From contig CM019072.1 of the NCBI GenBank assembly GCA_009667805.1, forward strand, positions 39,735,519-39,799,518: a DNA stretch of 64,000 nucleotides, read 5' to 3'. The notes beneath the pieces were generated by a model that was not told the DNA's origin, made no database searches, and saw only the letters and a list, made by a program, of their open reading frames with translations. The position numbers and the translations under genes were made by a program. Every line of letters starts with the position of its first letter. Positions within the stretch are counted from its first letter, which is position 1. Positions 10,301 through 21,795 of this stretch are shown here, one piece after another. The stretch is from Leptobrachium leishanense. Taxonomy: Eukaryota > Chordata > Amphibia > Anura > Megophryidae.

Positions 10301-11851
10301 CATGGACATTTGGGCGCAGAAAGGACTTTTAAGCTGGTGCGAGACAGATTCTATTGGCCTTGCATGAGAGCTGAAGTGGAAAGTTACTGCCATTCATGTC
10401 TGAGGTGTATTCAAAGGCAGACCCTACCGACCCGAACCGCTCCAATGAGCCATCTGCAAAGTCAAGGACCCATGGATTTGGTGTGCATTGATTTCCTGTG
10501 CTTAGAGCCGGATGCTAGTGGGCAGGGAAAAATTCTAATAGTGACTGATCACTTAACGCCCAAGCCTTTTCTACAAAAGACCAACGCGCTCCGATAGTGG
10601 CGAAGGTTCTGATGGAAAAGTTCTTTGTTCACTACGGCCTACCAAGGAGAATACACTCTGATCAGGGTAGAGACTTTGAAAGCCAGCTTGTTGGGCAATT
10701 GCTGGAACTGCTGGGAATCCAAAAGACCCGAACTACACCATATCACCCTCAAGGTGATGCTCAGCCCGAAAGGTTCAATCGCACGCTGCTAAATATGCTG
10801 GGGACACTGTCCAACACAGAGAAGCAGAGCTGGAGTCGTCACATAGCTACGCTAGTACATGCATATAACAGTACGGAGAGTGACGCCACTGGATACTCAC
10901 GTACCGTCTTATGTTCGGAAGAGAAGCTCGACTGCCGGTTGATTTGGCGTTTGGGCTATCTCTGGACCAGACGTCGGCAGCTTCTCATAGAAATTATGTG
11001 GATAGACTTCGAAAGAATCTGGCCTCTGTGTTTGAACAGGCCCGTTTGACCTCAGGAAACAGGGAACAAAGGAATAAACGGAACTATGACTTGAAAGTTC
11101 GGATACAGGATCTACAACCTGGTGATAGGGTTTTGTTGAAGAACTTGGGTGCTGCTGCAAGGCACAAGTTAGCGGATAGATGGAGTTCTCAGGTCTACAT
11201 TATCTGCAATCAACTGCCAGGTCTGCCAGTGTACCAAATCCGGCCGGGCCTCTTAAGAACTGGCACCGGAATCATTTATTACCTTTGAGAGAGGCTGTGA
11301 GGATACCAGTTGGGGACGAACTTTCTCTGCCGAATCCGCCTGCTCCACGCTTGACTCCCGTTACTCGGTCTCAGCAGACCCGGGCTATCGAAGAGAGCGA
11401 AAGGGACAATGAGGAAGAAAGTTTTTGTCTGGACTGGATGCGCTCACCAGAGCCTGAAGAGGTTATCTCGGTTCCTGAACGGTGGGAAAGTAATTTGAGG
11501 CCTGAGGCTCCTGAATTTCATTTAGAAGTCCCCGAGACTATTGAAATCCCTGTAGTTCCTGAAGCTGAATCTTATGACTACAGTTCTATGCCTTCACTGG
11601 AAGGATCATACTCCGAAGAGATGTCTGCTCCAGTGGTAGAAAGAAGAATTGAACCCGCACCTATAGTACTTCCACCTGAAGAGGAACTGACTGAACCGGA
11701 ACCAAAACGCTCTATTCGACCGCCCCAGAGACTCCCCTACGACTCACCAGGACATAGCACTGAAGAGGCCGTCACCACAGTGCGAAGGTTGCCCGAAGTG
11801 TCTGCTATGAGTCAACTTGAGGAAGTGTACCCATTGTATGCTTGCTGCTGA
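7361..11851 (+). pseudogene. Ty3/gypsy Pol (protease, RT, RNase H, integrase), several frameshifts
   Basis: Pol remnant in the order protease, RT, RNase H, integrase, as in Metaviridae. The protease has LLDSG at about 7666-7680, directly followed by a frameshift. RT spans about 8640-9300, with LDLRSGYH, a frameshift near 8825-8835, and the active-site YLDD at 8996-9007. RNase H has ELHVDAS and TDNNPLTYVL. Integrase has an HHCC-type zinc region (HDEHGHLG, CLRC) and core residues around VCIDFL, HSDQGRDFE and PERFNR; frames shift near 10570-10597, 10900 and 11180-11280. The tail to 11851 is acidic and Pro/Glu-rich and ends before the polypurine tract. A stop also breaks the segment near 8285 and 8620. 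No envelope gene is seen. Confidence 0.88.
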
Positions 11852-11926
11852 GCCTGTATATGTTGCCTAATATATGTTGACATGTAATGCAACTGTTGTA
11901 CCTCCTTGGAGAGACCCAAGAGTTCT

Positions 11927-11939
11927 AGGAGAGGGAGAG
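11927..11939 (+). other. Polypurine tract
   Basis: AGGAGAGGGAGAG lies immediately before the 3' LTR, the expected place for plus-strand priming. Confidence 0.75.
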
Positions 11940-12934
11940 TGTAGCGCTGGTTTTAATTCCCTGTCGTTGTAGTACTTGTTTTTGGCCACCGGAGGGAGAC
12001 AAGCGCAATGTAAGACACTGGACATTGGGACTACATTTTCCAGCATGCTTTGCGGGCGGGAACAGGAAGTGGGTGGTGGGAGAGAGACACTGACATCCGC
12101 AGCCTCGTGGAAAGAGCCGGCAGAGCGCGCAGAGGAGTGAGAGGAGCAAGACGCAAGAGAGCAGAGAGTGATTACAACCAGGTCAGAGCGCAGGTGCGGC
12201 CTAGCAGAGCTGGAGATCTGGATTTTCCTTATTATTAATCGAAGACCCAGTGATCCACCGCTAGTAATCTCACGCTGATACATAGTAAGCTGAAGGACCC
12301 CGAGTTAGGAGAATCGCGGATGATCTAACGGAGTGCAGGCGGTGAGCTGGATATCTTGTGGCCGATACAGAAAAGCAAGACAGCGGATCCGGTGACACAG
12401 AAAATCCCAGTCAAAACCGAGCGGAGAGACATCCTGGGTCGAGCGGAACGCAGAGTATCTGGCGGATGGGTGAGAGGCCTTCCAGGCCATTGTAAAACAC
12501 TAAAGCACGCTGCAGTTGTTCAAAACCTACAGGGCCCCAACGTGACTAGTCGAAGATACCTCTTAAATAATTCACTGGCCAGTTGAATATTGTACCGGGT
12601 ACCAATACACGCATACACATACATTCCTTGGGACATAACCTGTACGGGACTCACACTCCAACCACTAAGGGGTTAAAAATACTTTTTTTTCCTTTTCCGC
12701 TGCGCGTTTCTCGCATTACGAAGTGCTGTATTTCCTTTTCCGCTGTGCGTTTCTCTCATTGCGAAGTACTGTAAAAATATATACGTATACCGTGTTACTC
12801 ATTATATGCCAGTTTATTCAGTAAACTATATAATTTATAAAATCCACGATGGTGCTGGAGTATATTTATTCCCTAGTGCGGGGAGACTGACCCGAGGTTC
12901 AAATTCAGCGGCTCCTCCGGGAGTGAGCGCTACA
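11940..12934 (+). repeat. 3' LTR of PNMA-Gag gypsy copy 1 (995 bp)
   Basis: It starts TGTAGCGCTGG and ends GAGCGCTACA, giving short inverted ends TGTAGCG/CGCTACA. Its last 250 bases match the truncated 5' LTR, and it resembles the LTR at 60564-61698 (for example AGTGGGTGG, GGATCCGGTG and GAGCGGAGAGAC blocks). The target duplication cannot be checked because the 5' end is lost. Confidence 0.88.
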
Positions 12935-14250
12935 CTATAAAGACAACTTAGCGATCAGTTAAGCGTGGCAAGTTGTACTATGTGGTTTTTGTTTTTATGT
13001 TTTTGAAATATGACATCTTAGAGACCTATAAAGGTTTTTTTATAAGAGGGATCGTTTTTATTGTAATACTTTTTTGTTTTTATGTTTCTTGGGGCTTGAT
13101 GCGCCGCAATTTGCAACGAATTTCGAGAGCAAAATAGAGAGATGTACCTCGGACGTTGATGAGACTCGGTACACCTAGAAAACGAAACTGGAAGGGATAA
13201 TATGCCGGTACGCATGCGCAGAGATCCGGAAAAAGCCCTGTTTACCCGGGACCGGAAACCGGAAGTGAAGCTCCGCAGACGTACTGCTTGGACTGAAGCG
13301 AAACCGGAAGTACGAACTGGTGCGCCCAAATCAGAACATTGGCGGCAATTTGGTGATTTTAAGGGGGTATATATATAACAGACACACATGAGGTTGCAAA
13401 TTTCTTTTATTTTGCCATTGTTGAAACGCGTCTGGCAGGTCCTTTTATGTTTGTTTATGGTGGTTATTGGAAATAAATTCCATACTTTTCATTATCTTCG
13501 CTGTTCTGCATAATACCTGGTCAGAAAGAGGCTTTTCTAATTGTGCCAAACAATTTGGATACGCTGAACACCTAGAGCTGGGTTAAGCTCTAGAAAGGGT
13601 GAGTGTGCTCTTCTCCTTCCCATTTGGTACTGACAAAATTAAGACGATATTGTGGCATGAAAATTTTCTTTTTCTTTGAGCTGTAAAAGAAGGAAAGAAA
13701 TTTTCGCTAACAAAGGTCTGGCTGACAGGCTGGCCTACAACAACCCGTGACACGTCTAATATAGAGCTAGAGAGCTCTCCTAAACTGGGAGTGCGCTGTA
13801 GTATTGAATATATTTACATACTGCCACACTGGTCTGCACCATTTGTTGTTTTTCTCTTATTTTTGAGGTCAATTTTTGATTCTCCAAACCGTGGAAATTT
13901 GATTACTGGAATAGAGTAATTTCACCTGTACTGTATAAACGTGAGATAGTTGTTGTTTTACTCTATACACCTAGGTGTTGATAACTAGGGAAAGGTAATC
14001 TTACCTTGAGGAGGAACGCTGTTCTTCCACCTGCTTCACTTTCCAATTTTCTTTACTTGTGGTGAAGAGAACACCATATTTGGGAGAACGTGTAGCGATC
14101 CATCTAATAGTTCTGAGCGCCGATCTTCTGTACCACATTTCCCACTCGTTTGATAACAGTGTCTAGTAATCCTGTCCTGTGCATACCTGTACATATAGGT
14201 GTGTTTGTGTTTTTAAGCGATAGTCAGTTTACCGACCACTTTAAGGATCG
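12935..14250 (+). mobile_element. Decayed hammerhead-type retroelement, no ORF
   Basis: There is no coding sequence. The stretch has the same order of signals as the element at 14573-16382: an ACGCATGCGCAG block (about 13209-13220), a TATA-rich line (GGGGTATATATATAAC, about 13364), a GAAACGCGTC motif (13423-13432), and a polyadenylation-like GGAAATAAATTCC. Downstream lie short inverted segments and a GAGCGCCGATCTTCTGTACC block near 14115. The family is unassigned; a Penelope-like origin is an inference. Confidence 0.45.
13413..13437 (+). ncRNA. Degraded hammerhead-like motif
   Basis: TGCCA (13413-13417) can pair with TGGCA (13433-13437) as stem I, and GAAACGCGTC (13423-13432) matches the GAAA core, tiny stem III and cleavage position of minimal type I hammerheads. 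The CUGANGA box and stem II are missing; only five bases lie in their place. It cannot be active as seen. Confidence 0.45.
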
Positions 14251-14572
14251 TGTCACGATTGGGTGGGGTTTGATGTGAGCTTAAGGCAGGGCTTGACAAA
14301 TTTGCTTTGAATCTAGGAGCCAGCTAAAAAAGTTAGGAGCCATTTATTTTTATTTTTTTATATATGGTAATACGCGAGTGATGGTCTCTAGTCTCTGGCT
14401 CCCTCACTGCTATTGCAGCTTATATGTACTATTTTCTTAAGGATCCTAAGAGGGTTAGTAGGAAAAAGCTGAAATATATATATTTTTTTCTTTTAATGCA
14501 CAGCACCCCTTCTCTTATGTAGCCCTGATGTGTAGCTTTACAGATACACGACGCAGGTTTACACACTGTTAT

Positions 14573-16382
14573 AGTAATAGAGGAATGAGGTGATGCTCTG
14601 CGCTTCTCTCTCATATACGGTGTATTCGACAGAAGGTCTTCTTATTAAACTGTGAAGTCGCTTTGCATCTATGGTCTTCAATCCTCGAAAGAAAAGGGAT
14701 AGAATGGCAACATAGTGTGATTTGTATCAATCATCTTTGCCCCAATTGAATATGCAAAGGTTCAACTCACGTTTGTAGGTGTCATAAATCAGACAAAATT
14801 ATAAAAAAAAAAAAAAATTTTTTTTATTATATTAATATTTTATTATATATATTATTTGTTATAAATTTAATAATTTTGGATTAGATATTTTTGACATAGG
14901 GGCATATACACTCGTGCACTTTAGTCTACTCTGTGTAGTTTTTTAAGATTAAATTGATAAAAGGGTTAGTGGTAATTGTGATTTGAAATAAATAGATGGA
15001 TAATGATAAGTTTAACACATTATGACGTTAAAACTAGATTGAGAGATTATTTTTGAGATTTTAGATACCCGAAATAGGAATAATATAAGGGTACATATAT
15101 ATATTCTTGCACTGTAATTCACGCTATGTAGTTTTTAAGATTAATTAATAATAGGGGCTAGTGGCAATTAAGATTTGAAATAAATAGTTGGATTATGACA
15201 AGCTTAAGATCTAATAACACAGAGTTATGTTAAATCTGGATTGATAAGGTGAATTTCGAAGTGCATTTTGAAATACTGTTAGGTTTATAAGGTGGTAAGG
15301 TAAATATCGTCCTAAGGGTAAATTGATTTCATGAACACCTTTAGAAATAAATACTTTAAAATCTATGATCGCCGTTCCCCGGTTTATGGGGCAGTTACAA
15401 AAGAGTAAATATGTGTAACATATGACTGTGCCAATAGATGTAATAGTAACATGCTTATGTGAGTTCCTGTTTTAAGATGAATGGTATCGAAATTTGTAAA
15501 ATGGATTAAGACAAGTAATGATTGCGGTTTAAAGATATAAGTGCTAGAGATCAACTGGACCGCAGGGGATTGATTGAACCGCATAACAGCGCCGAGTGAA
15601 ACGCACCACCATTGTAGAAGGCGGACCTTGCATTTTCATTGGACGGCACCCCACGCATGCGCAGTGGAGGTTGCTGAGTTTCGTAAACGGGCGTTTCTGT
15701 TATTCAATTAAGTTAAAACTTCAGGGGATATAAGGACACTGCAGGATTATTAGAATCACTTTCTTTTTGCCGACTGAGGAAGCGACTTGCTCGCGAAACA
15801 TGTTTTGGCGTTTTAATTTGTTTTAAATTGTTTTATGGAATAAATTACTACTTTATTTACTAGAAGTCCTGCAGCTGCCTTTTTTATTTACCCTGGAGGG
15901 ATATCTCTGAACGGAAGAACGAAAGGGGAGTCCGGTATCTCCTAAATAATACCGAATGCGCAGTACATCGAGTGTCTGATTTATGACACCTACAAACGTG
16001 AGTTGAACCTTTGCATATTCAATTGGGGGCAAAGATGATTGATACAAATCACACTATGTTGCCATTCTATCCCTTTTCTTTCGAGGATTGAAGACCATAG
16101 ATGCAAAGCGACTTCACAGTTTAATAAGAAGACCTTCTGTCGGATACACCGTATATGAGAGAGAAGCGCAGAGCATCACCTCATTCCTCTATTACTTTAT
16201 CAGCTGGTGGTTGGAGGTGAACCATCTTGTGTGACTGTTTCTGCTGCTGACTCTTGGAACTGATACATAAGGACTTTTTGTATAAGATATTTGGTCCTTT
16301 TTAATAATTTAAGACTTTTGTCTATTATTACATTATTAGAGTGCTATTGACTAGGGGGCGCCAGATACTCACCTTTTTCCCA
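14573..16382 (+). mobile_element. Fold-back retroelement with hammerhead-like motif, 15-bp TSD
   Basis: The insertion is flanked by TTTACACACTGTTAT at 14558-14572 and 16383-16397, a perfect 15-bp duplication. About 225 bases at its left end (14573-14798) are inverted relative to 15972-16197. Between the arms lie AT-rich DNA, an ACGCATGCGCAG block (15652-15663), GGGGATATAAGG (TATA-like, about 15725), the hammerhead-like fold at 15769-15809 and GGAATAAATTACT. A 185-base tail ends in GGGGGCGCCAGATACTCACC. Long variable duplications, inverted 5' copies and hammerhead motifs are known from Penelope-like elements, so that class is the best guess. No protein is encoded. Confidence 0.7.
15769..15809 (+). 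ncRNA. Type I hammerhead ribozyme-like fold
   Basis: Stem I: GCCGA (15769-15773) pairs with UUGGC (15805-15809), one G-U wobble. Core CUGAGGA is at 15774-15780. Stem II: GCGA (15782-15785) pairs with UCGC (15791-15794) around CUUGC. GAAA is at 15795-15798. A two-pair stem III (AC/GU, loop AU) is followed by the predicted cleavage after U15804 (GUU). One extra A (15781) lies between the core and stem II compared with the canonical form. The architecture matches the minimal hammerheads reported in Penelope-like and other retroelements. Activity is unknown. Confidence 0.65.
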
Positions 16383-16397
16383 TTTACACACTGTTAT

Positions 16398-17294
16398 GCC
16401 TCTCAAGGATCCTATTATTAGGAAAAAAAATAAGAAAATAGTACATATAAGGTGCAATAGCAGTGAGGGAGGAAGAGACTGGAGAGAGACTGTCTCCTAA
16501 CTTTTTTTAGTTCATACTCACTGCACATCACTGTGTTTTTATTGCTGAGGAGCTCTATGATACGCTCATACACACTGCACATTACTCACATTACTGTATC
16601 ACAGAGCTCCCCAGCAATACAACTTGTACTGTGCTGTGTGTTTTGAGTGTATCACAGAATCCACAGCACTCCCCCACAATGCCAGACCCCCTCCCCACAC
16701 ATCCTAACACCCACTCCCCAAACACACACACTGCCAATCCCCAGCACCCCCCCCCACACTCTGGCAGCTCTCCCCCCACTCTGGCAGCTATCCCCCCCCC
16801 ACACACACCTTGCTAGCCCCACTCACACACAAACTGCCAGCAGCTCCGCTTCCCCATAAACAGTTTCTGACTCCGTCTCTCCCTGCCGAGCATCTGATAA
16901 TCAGTATCAGTCTCAGACACCCGGCTGCAGAAGGAGGGTCAGTCTGCTTACAGTGCAGCCAGATGATTGGCTGTGAAGGCGGCCACACAAAGCAGAGCCC
17001 CCCGCCCCCGCACGAATTGGCTAATTCCAAAGGAAAGGGGCGTGTAGGAGAAGCTGTCCCCTCACAGCAACAGCGGAGCTACAAAGAAAGGGGGCGGAGG
17101 ATACACAGGTGCCGCTGTCTGTGTAAAGAGAAAAAAACCTTTAGCGCTGCCGCGGCAAACGGCAAAGCTAATCTGCTGCCTGGCCAATTATCCATACCTG
17201 GCGCCAACAGTGAATGGGTTGACAAAAACCCAGGCGATAGGAGGCAATTTATGGTCGCCATGGCGACCTAGCGCCTGGGGTTTGTCGACCCTTG
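16398..17294. other. Right part of the hAT element, no gene
   Basis: This is the continuation of the hAT element after the nested retroelement. It holds GAGCTC-centred inverted blocks (TATCACAGAGCTCC near 16600), a C/A-rich stretch (16670-16820) and, at 17208-17294, a hairpin formed by AAACCCAGGCGATAGG and CCTAGCGCCTGGGGTTT. Similar GAGCTC blocks recur at 18049-18140. No coding sequence was recognised. Confidence 0.6.
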
Positions 17295-18048
17295 GCTTAA
17301 GGTGCAGTGATACAAGATCAGACCGAGAAAAAGGAAAACAACCAGGTTTATTTGTAACACAAATAAACATAAAACTAGAACAGGAGCACAATACCAAAAT
17401 ATAACCAGATCAGAATGAATACAAGAAAACACAGAATACTGAACTAAACATGAGGGGACTAGACACTAGAGGAAAATAAACTAACCTAGAAGAGCTACAG
17501 GAAAGGAAAGGATTAGCAACATGAATGGGAACAGGCGTAGAATAGACATGATTACAAATAAGCACAAACATAAACCAGAATTAAACCAGAGAAAACATCA
17601 AATGAGAACATATACCAGAAATGAACATGAATAACAAGCCAGAGCATGAACCAGAATATAACCAGAGAAAAACATCAAACAAGAACATATACCAGAAAGG
17701 GCCCATCAATCTCAAGCAAGAGCATAAACCTGAATGGTGTCTGACTGCACCAAGGCCAGGACTCAATTGAATGAATGTCTCAGTGAATCAGTGAAATGAG
17801 GAAATGAGGCAGTGCCCTTCCTAGGGTGTTGCCTCTTTTTAAACACAGTTCAATTTAGGCATGAGAGAGATCAGGTGTGGCTCCAGGGCTTGATCATGGG
17901 AGGAAGGATATCGTCGAGGAACCAGTGAATGCAGGACATGACCAGAGGGGGCGCCAGGTGCATAGAATATCCAAAACGTAACAGATCGAAGGGGTAGATA
18001 GGGACTGTCTAAAGGAACTTGCATCATGTGTATTGAGGGATCATGACA

Positions 18049-18699
18049 GTATCACAGAGCTCCACAACAATAAAACTCCCTCTCATACACACCGCACATT
18101 ACTGTATCACAGAGCTCCACAGCAATAAAACTCATAGTAATGTGTGGTGTGTATGATGGCCTTTGGGCTGGCCTGGGCACTGGGGCTTGGTTGGGGCCTC
18201 GCTGGGTCTGGGGACTGGCTGGGCCTGGGGGTCTGGCAGGGCCCTGGCTGGACCTTGGGGTTTGGCTGGGCCCTGGTGGTCTGTCTGGTTTTGCCTTAGG
18301 GTCTGGCTGTTCCCTGGGTGTCCGGCTGTCCACTGACTGGACCTTGGGGTCTGGCTGGGCCCTGGAGGTCTGGTTGGACCTTGGGGGTCTGGCTGGACCT
18401 TGGGATCTGGCTGGGGGTCTGGCTGGGCCCTGTTTGGACCTTAGGGGTCTGGCTGGGCCCCGGCTCACCTCTCCGCCATCTTCTGTCCCTGTCCTCACTT
18501 TTTCCTTCTTTTCTTCTATCTTCTTTTCTTTCCCTGCCCTTCGTCTTCTCCGCTCTACTCCCGGACCCTCAATCGCAGGCAACTTCTCACGTGACTGGAG
18601 GGGGCGGTGCCAAAGCAGCATGCTTGGGAGGCCCACGCACGCTGCTTGGCCCGCCCAGCCAGTCAGGACAAACACAGAGTCCGATACTGGAGCTGTTAA
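18049..18699. repeat. hAT-like debris and G-rich minisatellite
   Basis: 18049-18140 repeats the GTATCACAGAGCTCCAC block seen inside the hAT element. 18160-18470 is a degenerate minisatellite of ~20-25 bp built on GGTCTGGCTGGGCCCTGG. It is open in several frames for composition reasons only. 18470-18699 is unique-looking and C-rich. Confidence 0.65.
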
Positions 18700-19575
18700 A
18701 AAGGGCGCCGACGGGGCCCCGGCGGGCCGGGCCCCTTACGGCAGCATGGGGCATAATGCCCTGATGGCGACCCTGTTTGGACCTCTCTCCCTCCACATCC
18801 ATGTGGGGCTCCAAAATAAGGCAGGCACCGCTTGGAAGGGCACAGCCTGCCCTTTCAAGCGGCGGCTGTCTTTAACCCCTAGGGGGCTGAATCGCGATTC
18901 GGCGCCAAAAGGCACTGTATCACGGTCCCTTCCCGGAGCTGGCCGACATCTTTGATGTATCTTGGATGCTTCCGGGATATCGCGATGACGTCAGTTCTGT
19001 AATCAACCCCTAGCTGTAAACTATGGTGGAGATAGGGAGTTCCAATGATACTAAACATGACCATGTAAAAAAATATATATATAATTTTTTTGTTAATGCA
19101 GCTATATTGTTCTTATTTCAATTATTATGTGAACAATGGTGCTGCACTAACGATTGTTTTCTATGGGGTGCGTTTGCTTAAAAAACGTAATTTCCCCCCA
19201 AAAATGTAATGAGTCCCCATTTCTAATTTTTTTAACAAGCGCACTCCATAGAAAATATAACCGCAAAGGCTTGTGTGATAAGATGTGAAGAAAAAAATAC
19301 CACTTTACACACTGTAGATGATTAAAAATTTAAATTTTGTTGCATTTTTTGTTATAATATACAGGCAGAGCATGACGTATACATATAATAATGATATATT
19401 ATGAATCTGTGGAGTCTGCCAGAAAGAACGATATATAATATGTCTGGGTCATATAATAAAACGTGGCTTCAAATAACGTTTAAACATGATGAGCAAAAGC
19501 AGTAAAAATTAAGGGGTTAATGCATGCTGATATCTTGCTGGCCTTAACGGCTGCTGTTTGACATTGGGTATTGTT
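18700..19575. repeat. Interspersed repeat family X, copy 1
   Basis: It is clearly related to 32640-33600 through several blocks in the same order: TTAACCCCT with GGCGCCAA, then TATAACCGCAAA, then GTATACATATAATAATGATATATT, then GTTTAAACATGATGAG. Two copies 14 kb apart, both with a short inverted-repeat element next to or inside them, suggest an old family. No protein was found and the class is unknown. Confidence 0.6.
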
Positions 19576-19580
19576 ACTTA

Positions 19581-19762
19581 CAGGGTTATTCTGAGAGAGC
19601 TGAAAAGCAGGAGAATGACTGGAGAAGGTAAAATTCTACGTCAAAATAGCCAAACCAGAAAAATTCTCCCATTTATCTCACTTTCCAAATCGGCTATTTT
19701 GACCTAGAATTTTCCCTTCTCCAGTCATTCTCCTGCTTTTCACCTTTCTCTGAATAACCCTG
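19581..19762. mobile_element. Palindromic MITE, TSD TTA
   Basis: It begins CAGGGTTATTCTGAGAG and ends CTCTGAATAACCCTG, with the arms complementary over nearly the full length. It is flanked by TTA at 19578-19580 and 19763-19765. The same family is at 23149-23450 and 33123-33302. The 3-bp A/T duplications resemble PIF/Harbinger; the class is not certain. Confidence 0.75.
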
Positions 19763-19765
19763 TTA

Positions 19766-20539
19766 GTTTTAAGTCTATGATTATTCCCAATCCCAAATCA
19801 TTCTCCTGCTTTGATTTCCTTAACTCAGGGACTTCCCTAACTATTTAGGATATAAGTTGCTTTTCTGTTCTTCACTCCAAAGTGCATAACCTTGCATTTA
19901 TCCACATTCAATTTCATCTGACTTAATAAAGTGACTTAATAAACACATTTCTGATACCTCTAACATGTTCTAATCTTCTTCTTGTTTATTTGGTGTTTCT
20001 GAAGGCAATTAAATCAATTTGTGGCGGACCTGTCCAAAAGTGACCATTTTTGTTTTGTAATCTGAAATTTACTTAGGGAGGTATTTGGGACAGAGATTTG
20101 GCTAGTGCCATGGATTTTCCCCATCTCACACCCTCTGGAGAGCTTTCCCTATTCCCAGCTAAAGCGTTTGAACAAGATTACTCTGGATAATTGGCATTTG
20201 TAACATGAATACAATACCCAGGATGGGTATACACATCTATAAAGGCTCCCAGTCAATAGCTGGTGCTCTTTGTAGGATGGAAAACAAAATTTAGAATGAC
20301 TTTATTTACAGTTTACAATTCCAAACACAGACCGGGGGATGTGCAGAATATAAAGGTAAACATACCCTGGCGTTTCCATACTGTATAGACTCCCCCCTCC
20401 CACACACACACACACGCCCTAGTGTAACAAAGCCTGGGGAAGGGGCAGAGCGATCTGGTTTAAGCCAGATACTGGGGGGGGGGGGAAGCATGGAGGAACA
20501 TAGGAATTGTTTACATAAATATTACACATATACAAAACA
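19766..20539. other. No gene; short CR1-like remnant
   Basis: Bases 19868-19922 (AAGTGCATAACCTTGC and ATTTATCCACATT blocks) resemble the minus-strand CR1 near 25595-25640 and are probably a diverged CR1 scrap. The rest is unassigned apart from a CA-rich stretch near 20400 and a G run near 20475. Confidence 0.4.
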
Positions 20540-20775
20540 GCACAGTATATACCACATGACACTCTACAATAAATACATATGGGAATAATAATATAACACG
20601 GGCATCAGGGAATAGGGCACAGAAAACACTAACACCCTGCACCTAGAATTGTAGGCACAGGATGACGTCAACATAGGAGAGGGATGAGAGACCTTATAAA
20701 ACATCAGGCCCGCACCTTCCACATGCATCTTTAGGTCCACGCACCCCGAGTCTGACGTTCCTACCATCACAGCAC
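20540..20775 (-). repeat. LTR-like repeat family Y fragment
   Basis: On the minus strand, CTCTCCTATGTTGACGTCA and TGCAGGGTGTTAGTG match the blocks at 41740-41800 (CTCTCCTATGTTGAAGTCA, TGCAGGGTGTTTGTG). It is one of four diverged copies in the window. Confidence 0.55.
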
Positions 20776-21795
20776 TGTTATTAGAAAAGTGAACGATAAT
20801 AAGCTGATGGGTGACCTCTTTTCATTTACATACTTCCACAGACTTGTAGGATGAATATATACTTGGTCATTATCCATTCTACAGACTGTGGGTTTATCTA
20901 CTAGTTGCTGTTATTTAGCGCTGTTGCAACCAACAGTCACAATTGCCGTTGTCAGTGACATTTCTAGTTGGTGGGGCGCCAGACTGGAAACATGAACGTT
21001 TTTAATCATGAATAGGAATATGTCTATATGCCACTACTACATCCTAAATATGCGGACAATCCTATATATATATATATATATATGTAATAAGCCATATAGA
21101 TATATTCCTATTAATGATGCAAATAATATGGCTATAAATTCTATGATTACAAGCGCAATTCAGAAATTAGAGACAAGATGTATACATAAAAAATTAATCA
21201 GTATAAATAAATCTTAAAGTGATTTTATTATTTACTAGAAATGAAAAGTGAATGCTGATCCCACCCATTTTATTTTAAATAACTCTAAGTATACAAAAAT
21301 TCAGTGTGTGAACGAAATAAATCCTGTTGCACATTTATTTTTTATTTTATTTGTATTTAGCACATTAAGGCAATGTTGGGTGCATTTTCTGACATTAAGG
21401 GGTTAAGGCAGGCACCTAGTGTTATGTAGCAGAAAAAAAAACCTGCAATCCAGCCTCAACCAGAGTTTAGTATGGGCGGTTTGTTTGCCACTGACAGATC
21501 AATCAGCCAGCAGCAGGAGGTCTGCTGATCCTGTTTTGAACCGTAGAGCCCGTAGAGCCCTTTCTGAACCCTGTCAGAGACAGGGACATAACACATTTTA
21601 TCAATCAGGTACATGTTAAGTGACATAAAAACCAGCACAAAAAAATTATATAGTTTACAACAAAAAAAAAATTCAGGCGCAGCCCATTACATTAGAATGT
21701 GCACTCTTGGAACATTTATTAATTGAAAACCTATGTTTAGAAGATTTTTCACAAAATGCTAATTTTTTTCATTAGATATAGCCAGCAGAGATATA
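20776..21795. other. AT-rich stretch without recognised gene
   Basis: It contains a short (TA)n tract near 21064-21082 and several A runs. Neither strand shows recognisable coding sequence. Confidence 0.4.

Larger units (their letters stand above)
14287..17294. mobile_element. hAT-type element, non-autonomous, TSD GCTTAAGG
   Basis: It starts CAGGGCTTGACAAA and ends TTTGTCGACCCTTG, which are imperfect inverted termini. It is flanked by the perfect 8-bp duplication GCTTAAGG (14279-14286 and 17295-17302), the length typical of hAT elements. The interior has long inverted segments (for example 14400-14455 against 16400-16475) and no transposase. It is interrupted by a retroelement at 14573-16382. 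Confidence 0.85.
14251..18048 (-). repeat. Gypsy-type LTR split by a hAT insertion
   Basis: Read on the minus strand, the LTR begins TGTCATGATCC at 18048 and ends ATCGTGACA at 14251, giving TG...CA ends and a TGTCA(T/C)GAT inverted terminus. The LTR parts are 17303-18048 and 14251-14286; the hAT element at 14287-17294 plus one duplicated 8-mer sits between them. The total is about 782 bp. The TTTGTGTTACAAATAAACC segment (minus strand) looks like a polyadenylation region. The flanks do not show a clear 5-bp duplication, so it may be a rearranged solo LTR. Confidence 0.6.

Noticed and set aside
18140..18955. A 271-codon open frame rich in Gly, Leu and Trp
   Set aside because: It crosses a G-rich minisatellite and then unrelated sequence; both strands are open for composition reasons.
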